Part shown: piece after piece, positions 1-10,200 of the stretch | Numbering within the stretch: the first letter of the stretch is position 1 | Layout of the letters: each line of letters begins with the position of its first letter | Source of the DNA: Lunularia cruciata | Lineage: Eukaryota > Streptophyta > Marchantiopsida > Lunulariales > Lunulariaceae | Assembly: GCA_948567375.1 (NCBI GenBank) | Contig: OX419759.1 | Span: 50,496,593 to 50,560,592 of the forward strand | DNA: 64,000 nucleotides | Direction: 5' to 3' | Program-made: the position numbers and the translations under genes | Notes under the pieces: generated by a model | What the model was told of the DNA's origin: nothing | What the model saw: the letters and a program-made list of their open reading frames with translations, nothing else | Database searches by the model: none

Positions 1-24
1 CGCGCTACCATTGCGCCACGAATT
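1..24 (-). tRNA. 5' half of a tRNA-Trp(CCA)-like gene cut by the window edge
   Basis: Read on the minus strand, the first 20 bases match positions 6-25 of plant nuclear tRNA-Trp as I remember it. They include a perfect D stem (GCGC/GCGC) and a full Pol III A box, TGGCGCAATGG. The rest of the molecule would lie left of the window. The bases that should form the start of the acceptor stem (AATT before CG) do not match the usual GGATC. It could therefore be a tRNA pseudogene or the tRNA-derived head of a SINE. Confidence 0.4.
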
Positions 25-27
25 GTG

Positions 28-2061
28 CGATAGATCTATATATTGAAAAGGAGTCAAAATGAGTGTTCAGTTATGAAAGCAGACTGTTCAGAAAAGTGAA
101 CATCTGATGAACGAATTCCAGGATTTGTGTTCGACGATCGAGCTTGAAATGATTTGCATGAGCTGAAGGAAAAGATGAACAAGTTTAAGGGAGGAGTGGC
201 AGCGCTTGCTGGCATCCATATTTGGCTATCTCCACTCTGGATAGTGGGAACTGCAGCAAAATGCTCAAAATGCATCAATACGCTTCAGGTGAACTTACGA
301 AGAAATAGCAGGTGATGTGGATTTGATGCCGTAGACGTCTATGGCCGCTTAAGTGCGGAATCATCTTCGCAGGTTTCGATGAAAAATGAAACATCGTTGT
401 TCTCACAAGGAACCCATCCCCTAACCCTGCCTGTACGCGTTACGACCGATGACTGAATACCCTTCTCGTGCAGGTGCAAAGAGCTCGTAACAAACCCACA
501 ACAACAGGCGCTGGAACATCGTTGTTTCATTCATCTCAGGATAAGTAGGAGAGCCTTCCCATACTAGCGCGACCCGACAGCACCTCCGACGTTTCCAATG
601 TAGCGATGTAATTTCAAACACAACTCGAGGAGAGAGGGGCGATGACCTGAGCCGCGAAATAGCTCGAGGGAGAAGGTACTTCGGAGCCCAAGGAATTGAT
701 ACCATGAGATAGGCGGGAAGCCAACGTGGGTTATCGGGGGTGACGCTGTTGGGTTACTACGTGCAGCAATGAGAGCCACTTGGTTGTTGCATGAACTGAA
801 TAGATGGATTTAACCTCAAGACATCTACTTCTCTTCTCTGTTCGCGAGTTCGTCTCAACCTCAGGTCCAAGATCTAGTTGGGACTCTAAATGTAACTGGT
901 GCGAACGGACTCATCCTCTGTCTATCCGTCTATACTCTCCATGGAACGTCAACCTCGAGACTTTACTTCAAAATCGTCAGTTGTGGACGATTACTTCAAA
1001 TTCGTCCACTTTGTTTAATTTAAACTCGAACCTACATTCTTTCACAGTTTCATTCATAATGGCCGGTTATGGGACAAAACGCAGGCCAAAGGAATTCTTC
1101 TCGTGATAGCTTGAACTCCTCATGTGTAGGTTAGGATAACAACCCAGCCAACCGCCGAGCTGAACCTCCACCTCGTACCACTCGTGCTAGCACTCGTCAG
1201 GGAAGATAAGCTGTCGAACATGGATAATTGTTGGAAACATGAAGACAACTGATAAAACATGGCCTTCCTCCTGAATTCGAAAAAAGTTTGCATTCGAATA
1301 AATTTTTCCCTACAATGATCCAATTATATTTGATCCCTACACGTCGGGAAGGTTATCCTTCATGCAAGTTTGGGCTCGACTTGTTACTGAGGAGAGTTTT
1401 GCTTACCCTCCTTGGTTATAAACAATTAGCATTGAGCCCTACCTATTACGGAAATTTGCAGCCACCAAGCTACATGTGATGCAGCAAATCTCCACGTGAT
1501 GAACAAAGTGTTCTCTAATTGATGAATCACTAATCTATGGTGGTCTGTTGTTTTCTTCGCGACTCATTTCCCGCAATTAGCACGTCGTGCACTGTACATG
1601 CTTTCAACGAGAAATAAAAGTTGAGCTCGCCAATTTTTCAGTTTCTCATCCCTTCTGAGCGCTAAAGATAGCCTGAAAATATGCGCCTACGTATGCTTCC
1701 TCTCTGCAAGACGAATGCTTTCAAGTTCCGGCAAATCATGCGACTTCAATTCTCTCAACACCACATACATTCAGTTCCCAGCTACACTGGGAGCTCAGAT
1801 ACCACATGGACGTCCTCTGAATGTGCATGCCTTTACGTACCTTTGAAGGCATCCAGCTGCAGGTGGTGCCCTGCCCTGCCCCGCCCACATACTCTACCCT
1901 CGTTCGAGAGGCAATTGCGGTCTTTTTAGAAGAGCTTAATCACTCACCGTCGTGAACCTGAGGCTCGTGTGCTTGAAGGAACGTAGAACTGCAAGTAAAC
2001 GACGGTAGAGAAGGTGAAAGGAGCTCAAGAAAATCCAAAGAAGTTTAGCTTGCTGCAGGAA
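28..2061. other. No recognisable gene; CpG-containing single-copy-like DNA
   Basis: I see no recognisable coding family, RNA gene or repeat here. Short open frames on both strands (for example 804-1106 plus and 421-705 minus) have no family signature and overlap one another. CpG dinucleotides are visibly common, unlike the transposon-filled part of the window. The last part includes the 3' flank of the DMP gene. Confidence 0.5.
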
Positions 2062-2739
2062 TCACACGGGTGACGCACTTGGAGTAGACACGCGGGAAGC
2101 TTTAGTTCCATTTGACTGCCTCTGAGAATCCGCAGGGAGAAACCCCTGGTTTTCATCTTTCGGGCTCTCTGACACCGCGTTTGCATATCCTGAAAATCCA
2201 ATTCCAGCTCTGGGTGGAGGAGCAATGGCGAAGTAACAACCGACAACAATTGCAGCAAGAATCGGAACAGTTTTGACGATGGTGCTTGGAATGTTGGGGT
2301 AGTAGCATGTCGTAATAGGAGGAGTGAGCAAAGTGAGAGCTCCCAGTGCAATGATGTCAAACACTCCGTTTATGAAGTCAAAAGTATTAACTATGTACTT
2401 ATCTCCCTCGTCCTCTTCGTTGCCGTGGTAGTGGTATCCCTTTAACTTTACGCCGTTAATTGTGAACCCCCTGAATCGAGGATTAAACAATCCTCGACCG
2501 GTGACAATGCCATAATACACTGTTCCGGTATTTGTTTTAAGGCTGTCGGTGAAATTGACCACGACACAGATTATGGCGAAAGTGAGAAGTAAAATGCCGG
2601 TCATGATCTTTTCGACCCTTCCGCACTGCCCGTTGTTAGTAAAGAGAGGGGCCAAAGCCTGGAATGCAAGAAATGTCCCTGTTGGCAGCAAATTCGACAG
2701 CTTGGAGACTACATCGATGCTCACCGAGGACGACGACAT
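2062..2739 (-). CDS. DMP: DMP family (DUF679) four-pass membrane protein
   Basis: The product is 225 aa, a usual length for the DUF679 membrane protein (DMP) family, and comes from one uninterrupted exon. Family hallmarks are LLPTGTFLAFQALAP near residues 17-31, the FTNNGQC stretch at 33-39, VNFTDS at 61-66, VYYGIVTGRGLF at 74-85, the DFINGVFDIIALGAL membrane segment at 121-135 and the GIGF motif at 179-182. Hydrophobic segments lie at about 18-33, 46-63, 121-139 and 155-174. A charged spacer (NEEDEGDKY) precedes the third. The frame stays open 18 bases upstream, but only through a TTG, so I chose the ATG at 2739-2737, which has A at -3. Residues 183-225 are a Ser/Pro-rich tail beyond the core. 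Family members act in ER, vacuole or plasma membranes, and some promote gamete fusion; a specific role for this copy cannot be read from sequence. It is the only intact recognisable gene in the window. Confidence 0.9.
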   Translation of the reverse strand: MSSSSVSIDVVSKLSNLLPTGTFLAFQALAPLFTNNGQCGRVEKIMTGILLLTFAIICVVVNFTDSLKTNTGTVYYGIVTGRGLFNPRFRGFTINGVKLKGYHYHGNEEDEGDKYIVNTFDFINGVFDIIALGALTLLTPPITTCYYPNIPSTIVKTVPILAAIVVGCYFAIAPPPRAGIGFSGYANAVSESPKDENQGFLPADSQRQSNGTKASRVSTPSASPV

Positions 2740-3711
2740 CTTCACGTAATTTAACAAGTCTCCAAAGTATTACACTGCTTCACGATGAAGAATTCACCAA
2801 CAGAACTGAGGACTTGATTCAGATCTTCAGCGTTAGTCCCTTGGCAGTGACGAAAATCCTATGTCTCCCCTGGAACTTTTCTTGACGAGGAGGGCGCTCC
2901 GGGGTCACAGGCAGTGCATGCAGATATCCCTTCAATATTACGGCCACTTCTTAGATCTCTGCGTCACTCGATTGCTAAAGAAGCCGGCAAGAAAAATCAA
3001 AAAGATGTGAGCTGAATTTTGTTGAGGATAGACTGAGGTACGAAGCATCTGAGAAGATCACTTCGTGCAGCACCTAGGTCTTATGTATACAGTGTCAGGT
3101 ATAAGTGTCTGGATACAGAGAGTAGCTGCATGACTTTTGTGTCTCTCTCCGAAACCCTTCTGAAGTTTCTCCTGGGACCGCTTTCAACGATGATTTGACT
3201 CTAATTAGCTAGCCAATATAACAGGAGTTAGGTTCTGAACTCGGTGGGCTTCTTCTGTGAATTCACCAATTATGCCTACAAGATCAGATTGGTAGAGCAA
3301 GGAAAAAATCAAAGATCTGTTTTACATAAACCTAACCCTCCCATGTGAGCAGTGCACGACGCCTGGAGAGTCAGTGTGGATACAACAACCTTCATCAAAT
3401 TAGTCCCACCAAGCACGGGATTAAGCCCAGTCAATCTAAGCAAATTCTTAGAACGCGATGATAGGCGCTTGAGATCGAGTAGCGTAGAGTTTGGTGCATC
3501 TTGGCATTTAGTGCCACCTGTCTGATACCTCATGTAATGACAATGTCAGACACATCTACCGATAAAAGATCGATAAAATGATTTGTACATGGTCCCACTT
3601 TGCAATTTTGAGAATCTGGAAGGTTTCTTGACTTGCAAGGATTTGCCCTAGTGGTCCGTTGCTCCACTTCGTTCGCTGAAGAAACTGAGGTTTACATGCC
3701 GCTACCACTGG
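2740..3711. other. 5' flank of DMP; no gene seen
   Basis: This is upstream DNA of the minus-strand DMP gene. I could not pick out a convincing TATA box within about 250 bases of its ATG. The open frame 3309-3533 on the minus strand has no recognisable family signature. Confidence 0.4.
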
Positions 3712-3808
3712 CTTCCTCAACTGGAAGTCTTACTTCCAGTTGAGGAAGTTCATCTCTTTATCTCGCTAAAGACTTCCAGTTGAGGAAGTTCATCTCTTTA
3801 TCTCGCTA
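3712..3808. repeat. Perfect 17-bp hairpin overlapping a 40-bp tandem duplication
   Basis: Arms 3712-3728 (CTTCCTCAACTGGAAGT) and 3732-3748 are perfect reverse complements with a 3-base loop. The right arm begins a 37-base segment, 3732-3768, that recurs exactly at 3772-3808, giving a 40-bp period. Confidence 0.9.
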
Positions 3809-6800
3809 TTATGCCAAAACATGCCATAACTAGCGAGGGCCCTGTCTCCGTTCACTCGTCTCTAGCAGTTCCAGAATGTTCATCAAGCCCATCGGATTTT
3901 GGAGGATCCGAAGTTATTATGATGGCTAAGATTGAGCGCTCTAAGTTTGAGTTGAGCATATTCTTACGTCAGTGGTTCTCATAGGTAGGTGACGAGTCAA
4001 TCGATTCGCGATACATGCTTTACAGCGTCACTGGATCAGGACAGGTAGGCAAAATTTCATTCACTTCACAACGTCACTCGATCGAAATAGCTTAGACAAA
4101 TTTAGCCAAGGCAAATGTTGATATTTTCACAGGTGTTGCGAGAATCAAAGAGAGAAGGCGCCATCTTGCAGGTCTTCTGAGGGAAGAGTCGTCAGGTCCT
4201 CAAGATAGTTGAAGGAAGCTTTGAAGTAAAGGATTTGAAAGAAGCATCCTACCTTTTATTTCGTGACAACTGTCAGATCCCCTCAAAGTGAATTCCTGAG
4301 TCAAATCCACCTCCTTAGCACTTCGGTTGAGTGGAAAGCCTCAACAATCCACGGGCAAGTGAAATTCTCGCAACAATTGCTCGCCAAATTGAGCAAAGAT
4401 CCAGGTGTTGTGAGAATCAACGTCAAGTTAAGCAATGTCTCCCCCTGTTTCGTATAATCATCCCGGATTGCACCTCTCAGCGTTGAAATCGAGTTTGCAT
4501 GGTCCTAAACTTTTGCGCCACGTGTTGGATTTCAAAGTTCTCTCGATCATCACTGTCTGTTTGTTCAAAGTTGTTAACCAACTTTAATACTTTTGCCAAC
4601 CGGGTGACTCGGCCGAAGTTCTAACGTGAGGCTCCTGGAAACAATTCATGTCTTGCGAGAAAGGACCCACACTGGACAGCAGTGGGAAAGGAGTAAAGTC
4701 TCTCTGGGGAGTTTCTGAGGGATTCTGAAGTTTCTCTTATCGAAGACTTTCTGGCTTCAAAATATATTCCTGTCACGGTTGACAGCGTTGATTCCACTGA
4801 ATTCAACCCACTAAGTTTGTGAGGTTCGTATCCTTCTACGCTCAACAAATCCACTCTACCTGCACTGGTCTGCCTTTTCATCTGTCGAACTAGCTCCTCA
4901 ACCAGTCTACAAATCTGATGATCTCAACCTCGCTAGCATTCAAGGAACTCCATCTTGCCAGACACGATACTGGCGAGTGGATGCTTTTAAGTCCCTAATT
5001 CACCTGTAGAGCCACCTGGCACACCAAGTGGCTGAGCCACAGAGGATGAACTTGAACTCTTAAGGTATGCTTCCTCGAGAGCTTAGTTTACTAAACTGAC
5101 CTGTGTTATCTGAAGGATCTTGTCTTTCCAACAGACAGACGTAAGATACCAACTTGAACAGAGAGTGGCAACCGCTGTATACGGTTAATATATTTGTCAG
5201 AGCTCACGACCATTAGAAGAATGAGGCATCTCGTGACTAAGCCACTAGCTTTCACATTAGGACAAATTTTATTTCAGCATCGTTCCCGAGTACCTCGGGT
5301 AATGTGGCAAATAGTATGAACAATTCGAATCTATGCTGCCCTAGCTACTAAGTATGGTCGCGCCAGGAAACTAACAGGGCCTATGTACAGAGCATTTAGC
5401 GAATCGCAGGTGCTTCTCTCCGGAGTGGGTGGTAACTTTCAACGTGATAAGGCACTATTTATGACTTCCAAAGTCGAGGAGTGACTGCGTGATACTGCTT
5501 TATAAGTCACTGCATAAGACATGAGATAGGGGGAAGGCGACCGCGTAGAATAAATGAAAGATGGGAAGACCTATCAAGCCATACAAGGAGAGCCTAAAAG
5601 GTAAAATGGCGCTAAGCCCCAATAGAGTCTATATGAGAAATCTGCGAAATCACACCTAAGATATAAGAGCTATGCAAGGCAGTAAGATCTACAAACAACG
5701 GGAGCAACCGAAGAAACATCACCTAGTGTGATTGCTCTCCTATGGATTGCACCCATCACTACCCTTTGCAAAGCAATGGACACATGCTGTTTAAAATATG
5801 CTACAAAGTATGAGAGTGGGAGTGGTACCCTTGGCCCCTAACATGATACTCTCATGCACTCCCTGTAAAATGGGTCGAACGTTGTGTCCATAGCTCCATA
5901 TAACTCCAAGGCTAGAGGAACAAAGATGTGACCTCGATGCCCCTATACTTCGAGACCTTGCGACCTGCTGCTGCATTCACCGCCTATCCAAGGGGATGGG
6001 TAATCACTCCCTCCAAAACTATATCTTGTGTAGGGTCCGTAACCACAACATCCGCCACTGTCACCTGATCATCTCGGACCAAGTATAAGTCTGCACTAAC
6101 ACATGTCATTTGCAAAACATACAACCATTCACTCCAAGCCAAGTATCCACTCTCTCATGCCATAGCAAACACCATGTCCCTAATAGCATCATGGGTAGCT
6201 ATCCTCTATCCTCCAAAAGGACACAATGTCATATGGACCGCTGTTGCATCTGGTGTAGAACTACACTCACAAGTGAGTAATGAAGATGCAAATGGGCGGA
6301 CCAAACCTAAGCAAAACCTCATCGTTGTAGAGAAAGTAGTTGGTGCAAGTCAAAATGCCCGAATGCACGGTCAAGCTAGGATCCAAGAGCCTACACCCTT
6401 GCCGGAGCAAGATCAAAGACGTGCTCTAGTAGCCTAAGGAATGGACGAGTCAACTAAGCGAGAATGTAGTGTATGCTCACATTGTTGCTCCATCAAGGAA
6501 GATTGTAAACCTCTAGTCCAATCTGACAATAGTGAAGCAAAAGATGGGAAGCCTCTTGTGCCCGTGTGGATAGACTATCTCTTGTATGCTGCAATAACAT
6601 CTGGAGAGAAAATGATCTCCCCTCCACCTCTATCACAAGAAGTCTGCAAAACTAGCCTATCAACAACCACAAAATAATGGAAAAGTAGGGGTATCGAGAG
6701 AGCCTAACTATCCAAAAATGCTATAGGTGTTAACTCCTCCATAGATAGCAAGCCAACCCTCCACATGAGATCGGCAAAGACGTCTGTCTACTTGCCAAAT

Positions 6801-7724
6801 CTCTTGTCACACTCTCTAATGCCCTTGATCCAATAATATCACCAAAGACTCCCATAATCCTCCTATCAAAGGCTCTCAGACATGAGATCCATATGGTGGT
6901 TTAAGTCCACTAAAGATAAGGTATGTTTATGAGGAGTGACAGGTCTAGACTTGATAATAACTATTACATTAGGGGGTTTGAATAGTAAGTTTTTGAGTAC
7001 TTGTTTACATCCGTATGGAATTTTATAGGTAAATTTTTTGTGGGTAGTGTGTGAGGGGAAAATAGAAGATTTTATGGGGAGTTGAAGTCACAATCCATAT
7101 AATTTTTTATGGAAAAAAAGTGACCCGTAACTTTTATGGGTTATGGGGATTCCATAAATATTAAATAATATTAAATGAGAGCTTGAATATGATTAATTGG
7201 GATGTTGGGTTAAAATTCAAATTTTAGGAGTGGACTAGACTCTCGGTTCCATTCTACATTCAAGCATAAGAAATATAGAAAGTATGGTGTGGTGGTTGTC
7301 TATATTTGCAATAATGATGCTCACGGATTGATGCTCATTGATTGATAAAGAAAGAGAAAGAGGATTGTTGTTATTTTGAGATGTTATGGGATGATGCTTG
7401 TGTGATGTTGGCAAAAATAATTCAGCGGAGTGCATCATTTGAGAGGGTAGGATGTTGCAAAATATTGATCTTCTGAAATTGAGTAGGAAAATTTTGAAAT
7501 TGAGTGAGTGGAGCATCAGACTTGAGATAGAAAATGATTGTGATGAGTGGAGCTTGGACAATGAATGGAACCTCAAGGAATGGAATACCTAGGAATAAAT
7601 TATGGGCCTTATATTAAGGTGGTGGGAAATGTTAAATCAATGATTGTATTTACAACCTAGATCACACATGACTTTGAGTTTAGAGTTTTTTTTGAAGTAT
7701 TTTAAAGATTTGGATGCTTGAGCC
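3809..7724. other. No recognisable gene; base composition changes inside this stretch
   Basis: There is no coding family I can name. Frames at 6174-6437 and 6441-6677 (plus) are open but featureless. CpG-rich sequence gives way, roughly between 5.5 and 7 kb, to the AT-rich, CpG-poor sequence that fills most of the window. At 6969 the string TTA followed by GGGGGTTTGAATAG resembles a PIF/Harbinger target site and terminal repeat. No matching right end was found. Confidence 0.4.
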
Positions 7725-8680
7725 TTTAGAATGCTAACCCAAACGGATTTAGAATCATTTCATGCACTTGTAGATATTATAAAAGTACATGTGGAGACAT
7801 TTGATAAAACACATTGGAGAGAACAAACCCCCATTTAGATTCAAATGGCTATAGCATTGGGCAGATGTCGTCACAATGAGAATGGGGCATGTGTAGCAAG
7901 GGGTTTGGATATCTAAGGCATTAGTGTAGGATCCACCATTTTATTCACTAAGAGAGTAATGTATGCTATTATATGTATCTTAGGGAACAAAGTGGTGTGG
8001 CTCCACAAGGAAGAGCACCTTAGAATCTCCTATGTATTTGCTCAAAAAGAGGTCCTCGGGTGCACATGTCTAGTTGATGGAACTCTTTACCCTTTAGCAC
8101 AACAATTAAATGTTGATGGAGAATTATACTCCAATTGGAAAGGGTTTTATTCAATCAACGGTCAAGTAATATGTGATGATAAGAGAATAATAATACACCT
8201 TACTAGAGGTAACAGTTTTGAGCCCAATTATCGGTTACAATAGTATTTCTTTTGATGGAAGGTATAATCATTTATGTATGATTGAGCCCTGATACAAATA
8301 CATTTATATTTAGTGAAGTTTTAATTATTTATTCAGTTTGTGTGCTCACTTCATAGGGATGCCCAGCTCTTGTCATGATATGACATGTTTGAAGAAATCT
8401 CCTCTTTGGGCAGATTTCAATAGGTGAGAAGCATGTACAACATTTGACCATAATCAATATCTACTTGGTGATTCATTTTCATGTTACAATGAACCGTCTT
8501 GTGCTCTCTTTCAAGCAAGCAAGGACCAAAGAAAAACACCTCTTCAACAAATGTGTGGCAAGAATGAGAGTCTTGAATGAACATTATATCCGACCATTGT
8601 ATTATATTAAGGATACAATTAAAAAATCCAAAGAGAAATGTATGTGTTAAAATGGATGAAGTGTATGTGTTATTTTGCAT
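7725..8680 (+). pseudogene. Decayed PIF/Harbinger transposase (DDE_4 superfamily)
   Basis: The plus strand can be read across stops and frame changes as a plant PIF/Harbinger transposase. An N-terminal region at about 7740-7960 has the family pattern of a QMAIALGR-like helix, then an SVGSTILFTKRVMYAI-like segment. The catalytic core follows in the frame 7959-8243, with CLVDGT (first Asp at 8076-8078), then YSNWKGFYSINGQVICD. At 8480-8650 a helical segment ending NKCVARMRVLNEHYI matches the usual tail with the acidic residue. Stops at about 7840 and 7920 and the lost central part show it is dead. No Myb-like partner ORF and no confirmed terminal inverted repeats were seen. Confidence 0.75.
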
Positions 8681-8948
8681 AATTTTTTGATAAAGGGAGA
8701 AAATATTTGATTAGAGGAGGTATAGGTAGAAGTTTTAGACCAAGGACCTATGATGATGCTTGAATAAAGCAAAGAGTAGACAAGAAGTATGGTAGTGCAA
8801 TATTGTCTTACTTTCAACAAACTACTAGGTGATATTTTTAATCCATGGTAAATATGTTAATTTTCTTTTCTTACCTTGTAAAAAGTATAATGAACATTCT
8901 TTATTTAATATACAAAATATGTTTTATGATTCTATTTGAATGGCATAT

Positions 8949-9370
8949 TGTTATGGTTGGCTTGTTGTCTATGACTTGATTGATTATTAAAGACTATGAC
9001 AATCAAGAGCAATTGTGATTGATGAAACACCTTGCTATTTCATGCAGCGCGGGACAGGCCCTTGTCTTGATATATTCAGTCACTACTATGGCAAAGTATT
9101 AACGTGACTAGATACCTTGAGTGGTCAATATTCAAAAAGTCCAGCAAGTAAGTATTTAGGAGTTCAGCCAGAAGACAATGATGAGGAACTATATATATAT
9201 ATATATGCAGTGAGTAATAAAGCATTGGGGTGTGAGTCTATCCAGCCGTGGAGGTAGCTTCTGGGACAGAAAGTGAACCATGTTATTTTCTATTGTCCTT
9301 ACATTATTTGATTAATGGGGTTTATGATGTGCTATTGCAAGTGGTCCTAGGGATTGTGTTTTCTAAAAAT
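8949..9370 (+). repeat. 5' LTR of copia element C1
   Basis: It begins TGTTATGGTTGGCTTG and runs to the base before the primer-binding site. Its first ~200 bases match, by eye with scattered differences, the 3' copy at 13394-13600, including the shared string TATTCAGTCACTACTATGGC. It contains an (AT)n run near 9192-9212. I could not identify a target-site duplication. Confidence 0.8.
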
Positions 9371-9382
9371 TAGTATCAGAGC
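9371..9382 (+). promoter_or_regulatory. Primer-binding site of C1 (initiator tRNA-Met type)
   Basis: TAGTATCAGAGC directly follows the LTR and differs at one base from TGGTATCAGAGC, the usual plant copia sequence complementary to the 3' end of initiator tRNA-Met. Confidence 0.8.
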
Positions 9383-9469
9383 TTACTTGGTCTTGAAGAG
9401 AGTCTTGAGATCTGGGGGAGTAGTGAAGTGGGTCCAAAAGCAAGTCCACCGCAAAGCAATAGCAAGGAT

Positions 9470-10200
9470 GATATCCACATCAAATGCTAAATTTGCAATA
9501 GAGGAGTTTGATGGAAAAAACAATTTTGGACTTTGGCAACTCAGGATGAAAGACCTTCTTGTCAAACAAGGACGCATAGAGTACTAAGAAAAAGACATGA
9601 GGAAAAGAGTTATGGGGATGGGGAAGATGAAGATGCAGATCTCAAAGATATTAGATTTATTTGGTGGAACCTTGCTGATGAAATGCTATACAATGTTATG
9701 AATGAGGAATCCGCACCAAAAATATGGGCCAAACTGGAGAATCTTTATATGACCAAGTCATTGACAAAAAGATTGTATCTTAAATAGAAGTTATGTATGT
9801 TGTGGATGAAGGAAGGCCAAAGTATTATGGAGCACTTCAATGCTTTTAACAAAATCATTTGTGAGTTGATGAGCATAGAGGTTAAGTTAGAAGAGGAGGA
9901 TAAGGCATTTTTGTTATTGCCTTCACTTTCTACATTGTATGGGCATCTGATCACAACTCTTCTATATGGGAAGGATGATATAAAGTTTGAGGAGGTCACT
10001 TCAGCATTAGTTTCCGATGAGATGCAAAAATGAGCCAACCAAGAAAAGAAAAATCTAGAGGCTCTATTTATTAAAGGAAGCATGATAGAGAGAGAGATAA
10101 GATAAGAGTAAATCAAGATCCAAGTCCAAAACTTGAGGTTTCAAAGGCAAGTGTTGGATTTGTGGGAAGGTTGGACATTTCAAGAAGGATTGTAACAACA
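9470..10200 (+). pseudogene. C1 gag remnant with CCHC zinc knuckle
   Basis: This is the copia capsid region. It starts with the typical FDGKNNFGLWQLRMKDLL segment near 9505-9560. Fragments in three frames follow: 9533-9787, then 9797-10033 with HFNAFNKIICELMSIEVKLE. A zinc knuckle at 10152-10193, CWICGKVGHFKKDC, keeps all four ligands (C-x2-C-x4-H-x4-C). Stops at about 9585 and 9785 and several frame changes break it. It sits directly behind the primer-binding site, as expected for gag in a Ty1/copia element. Confidence 0.85.

Noticed and set aside
2025..2360. Minus-strand 111-codon frame overlapping DMP
   Set aside because: It is a shifted frame over the DMP gene with no conserved motif; DMP explains the sequence.
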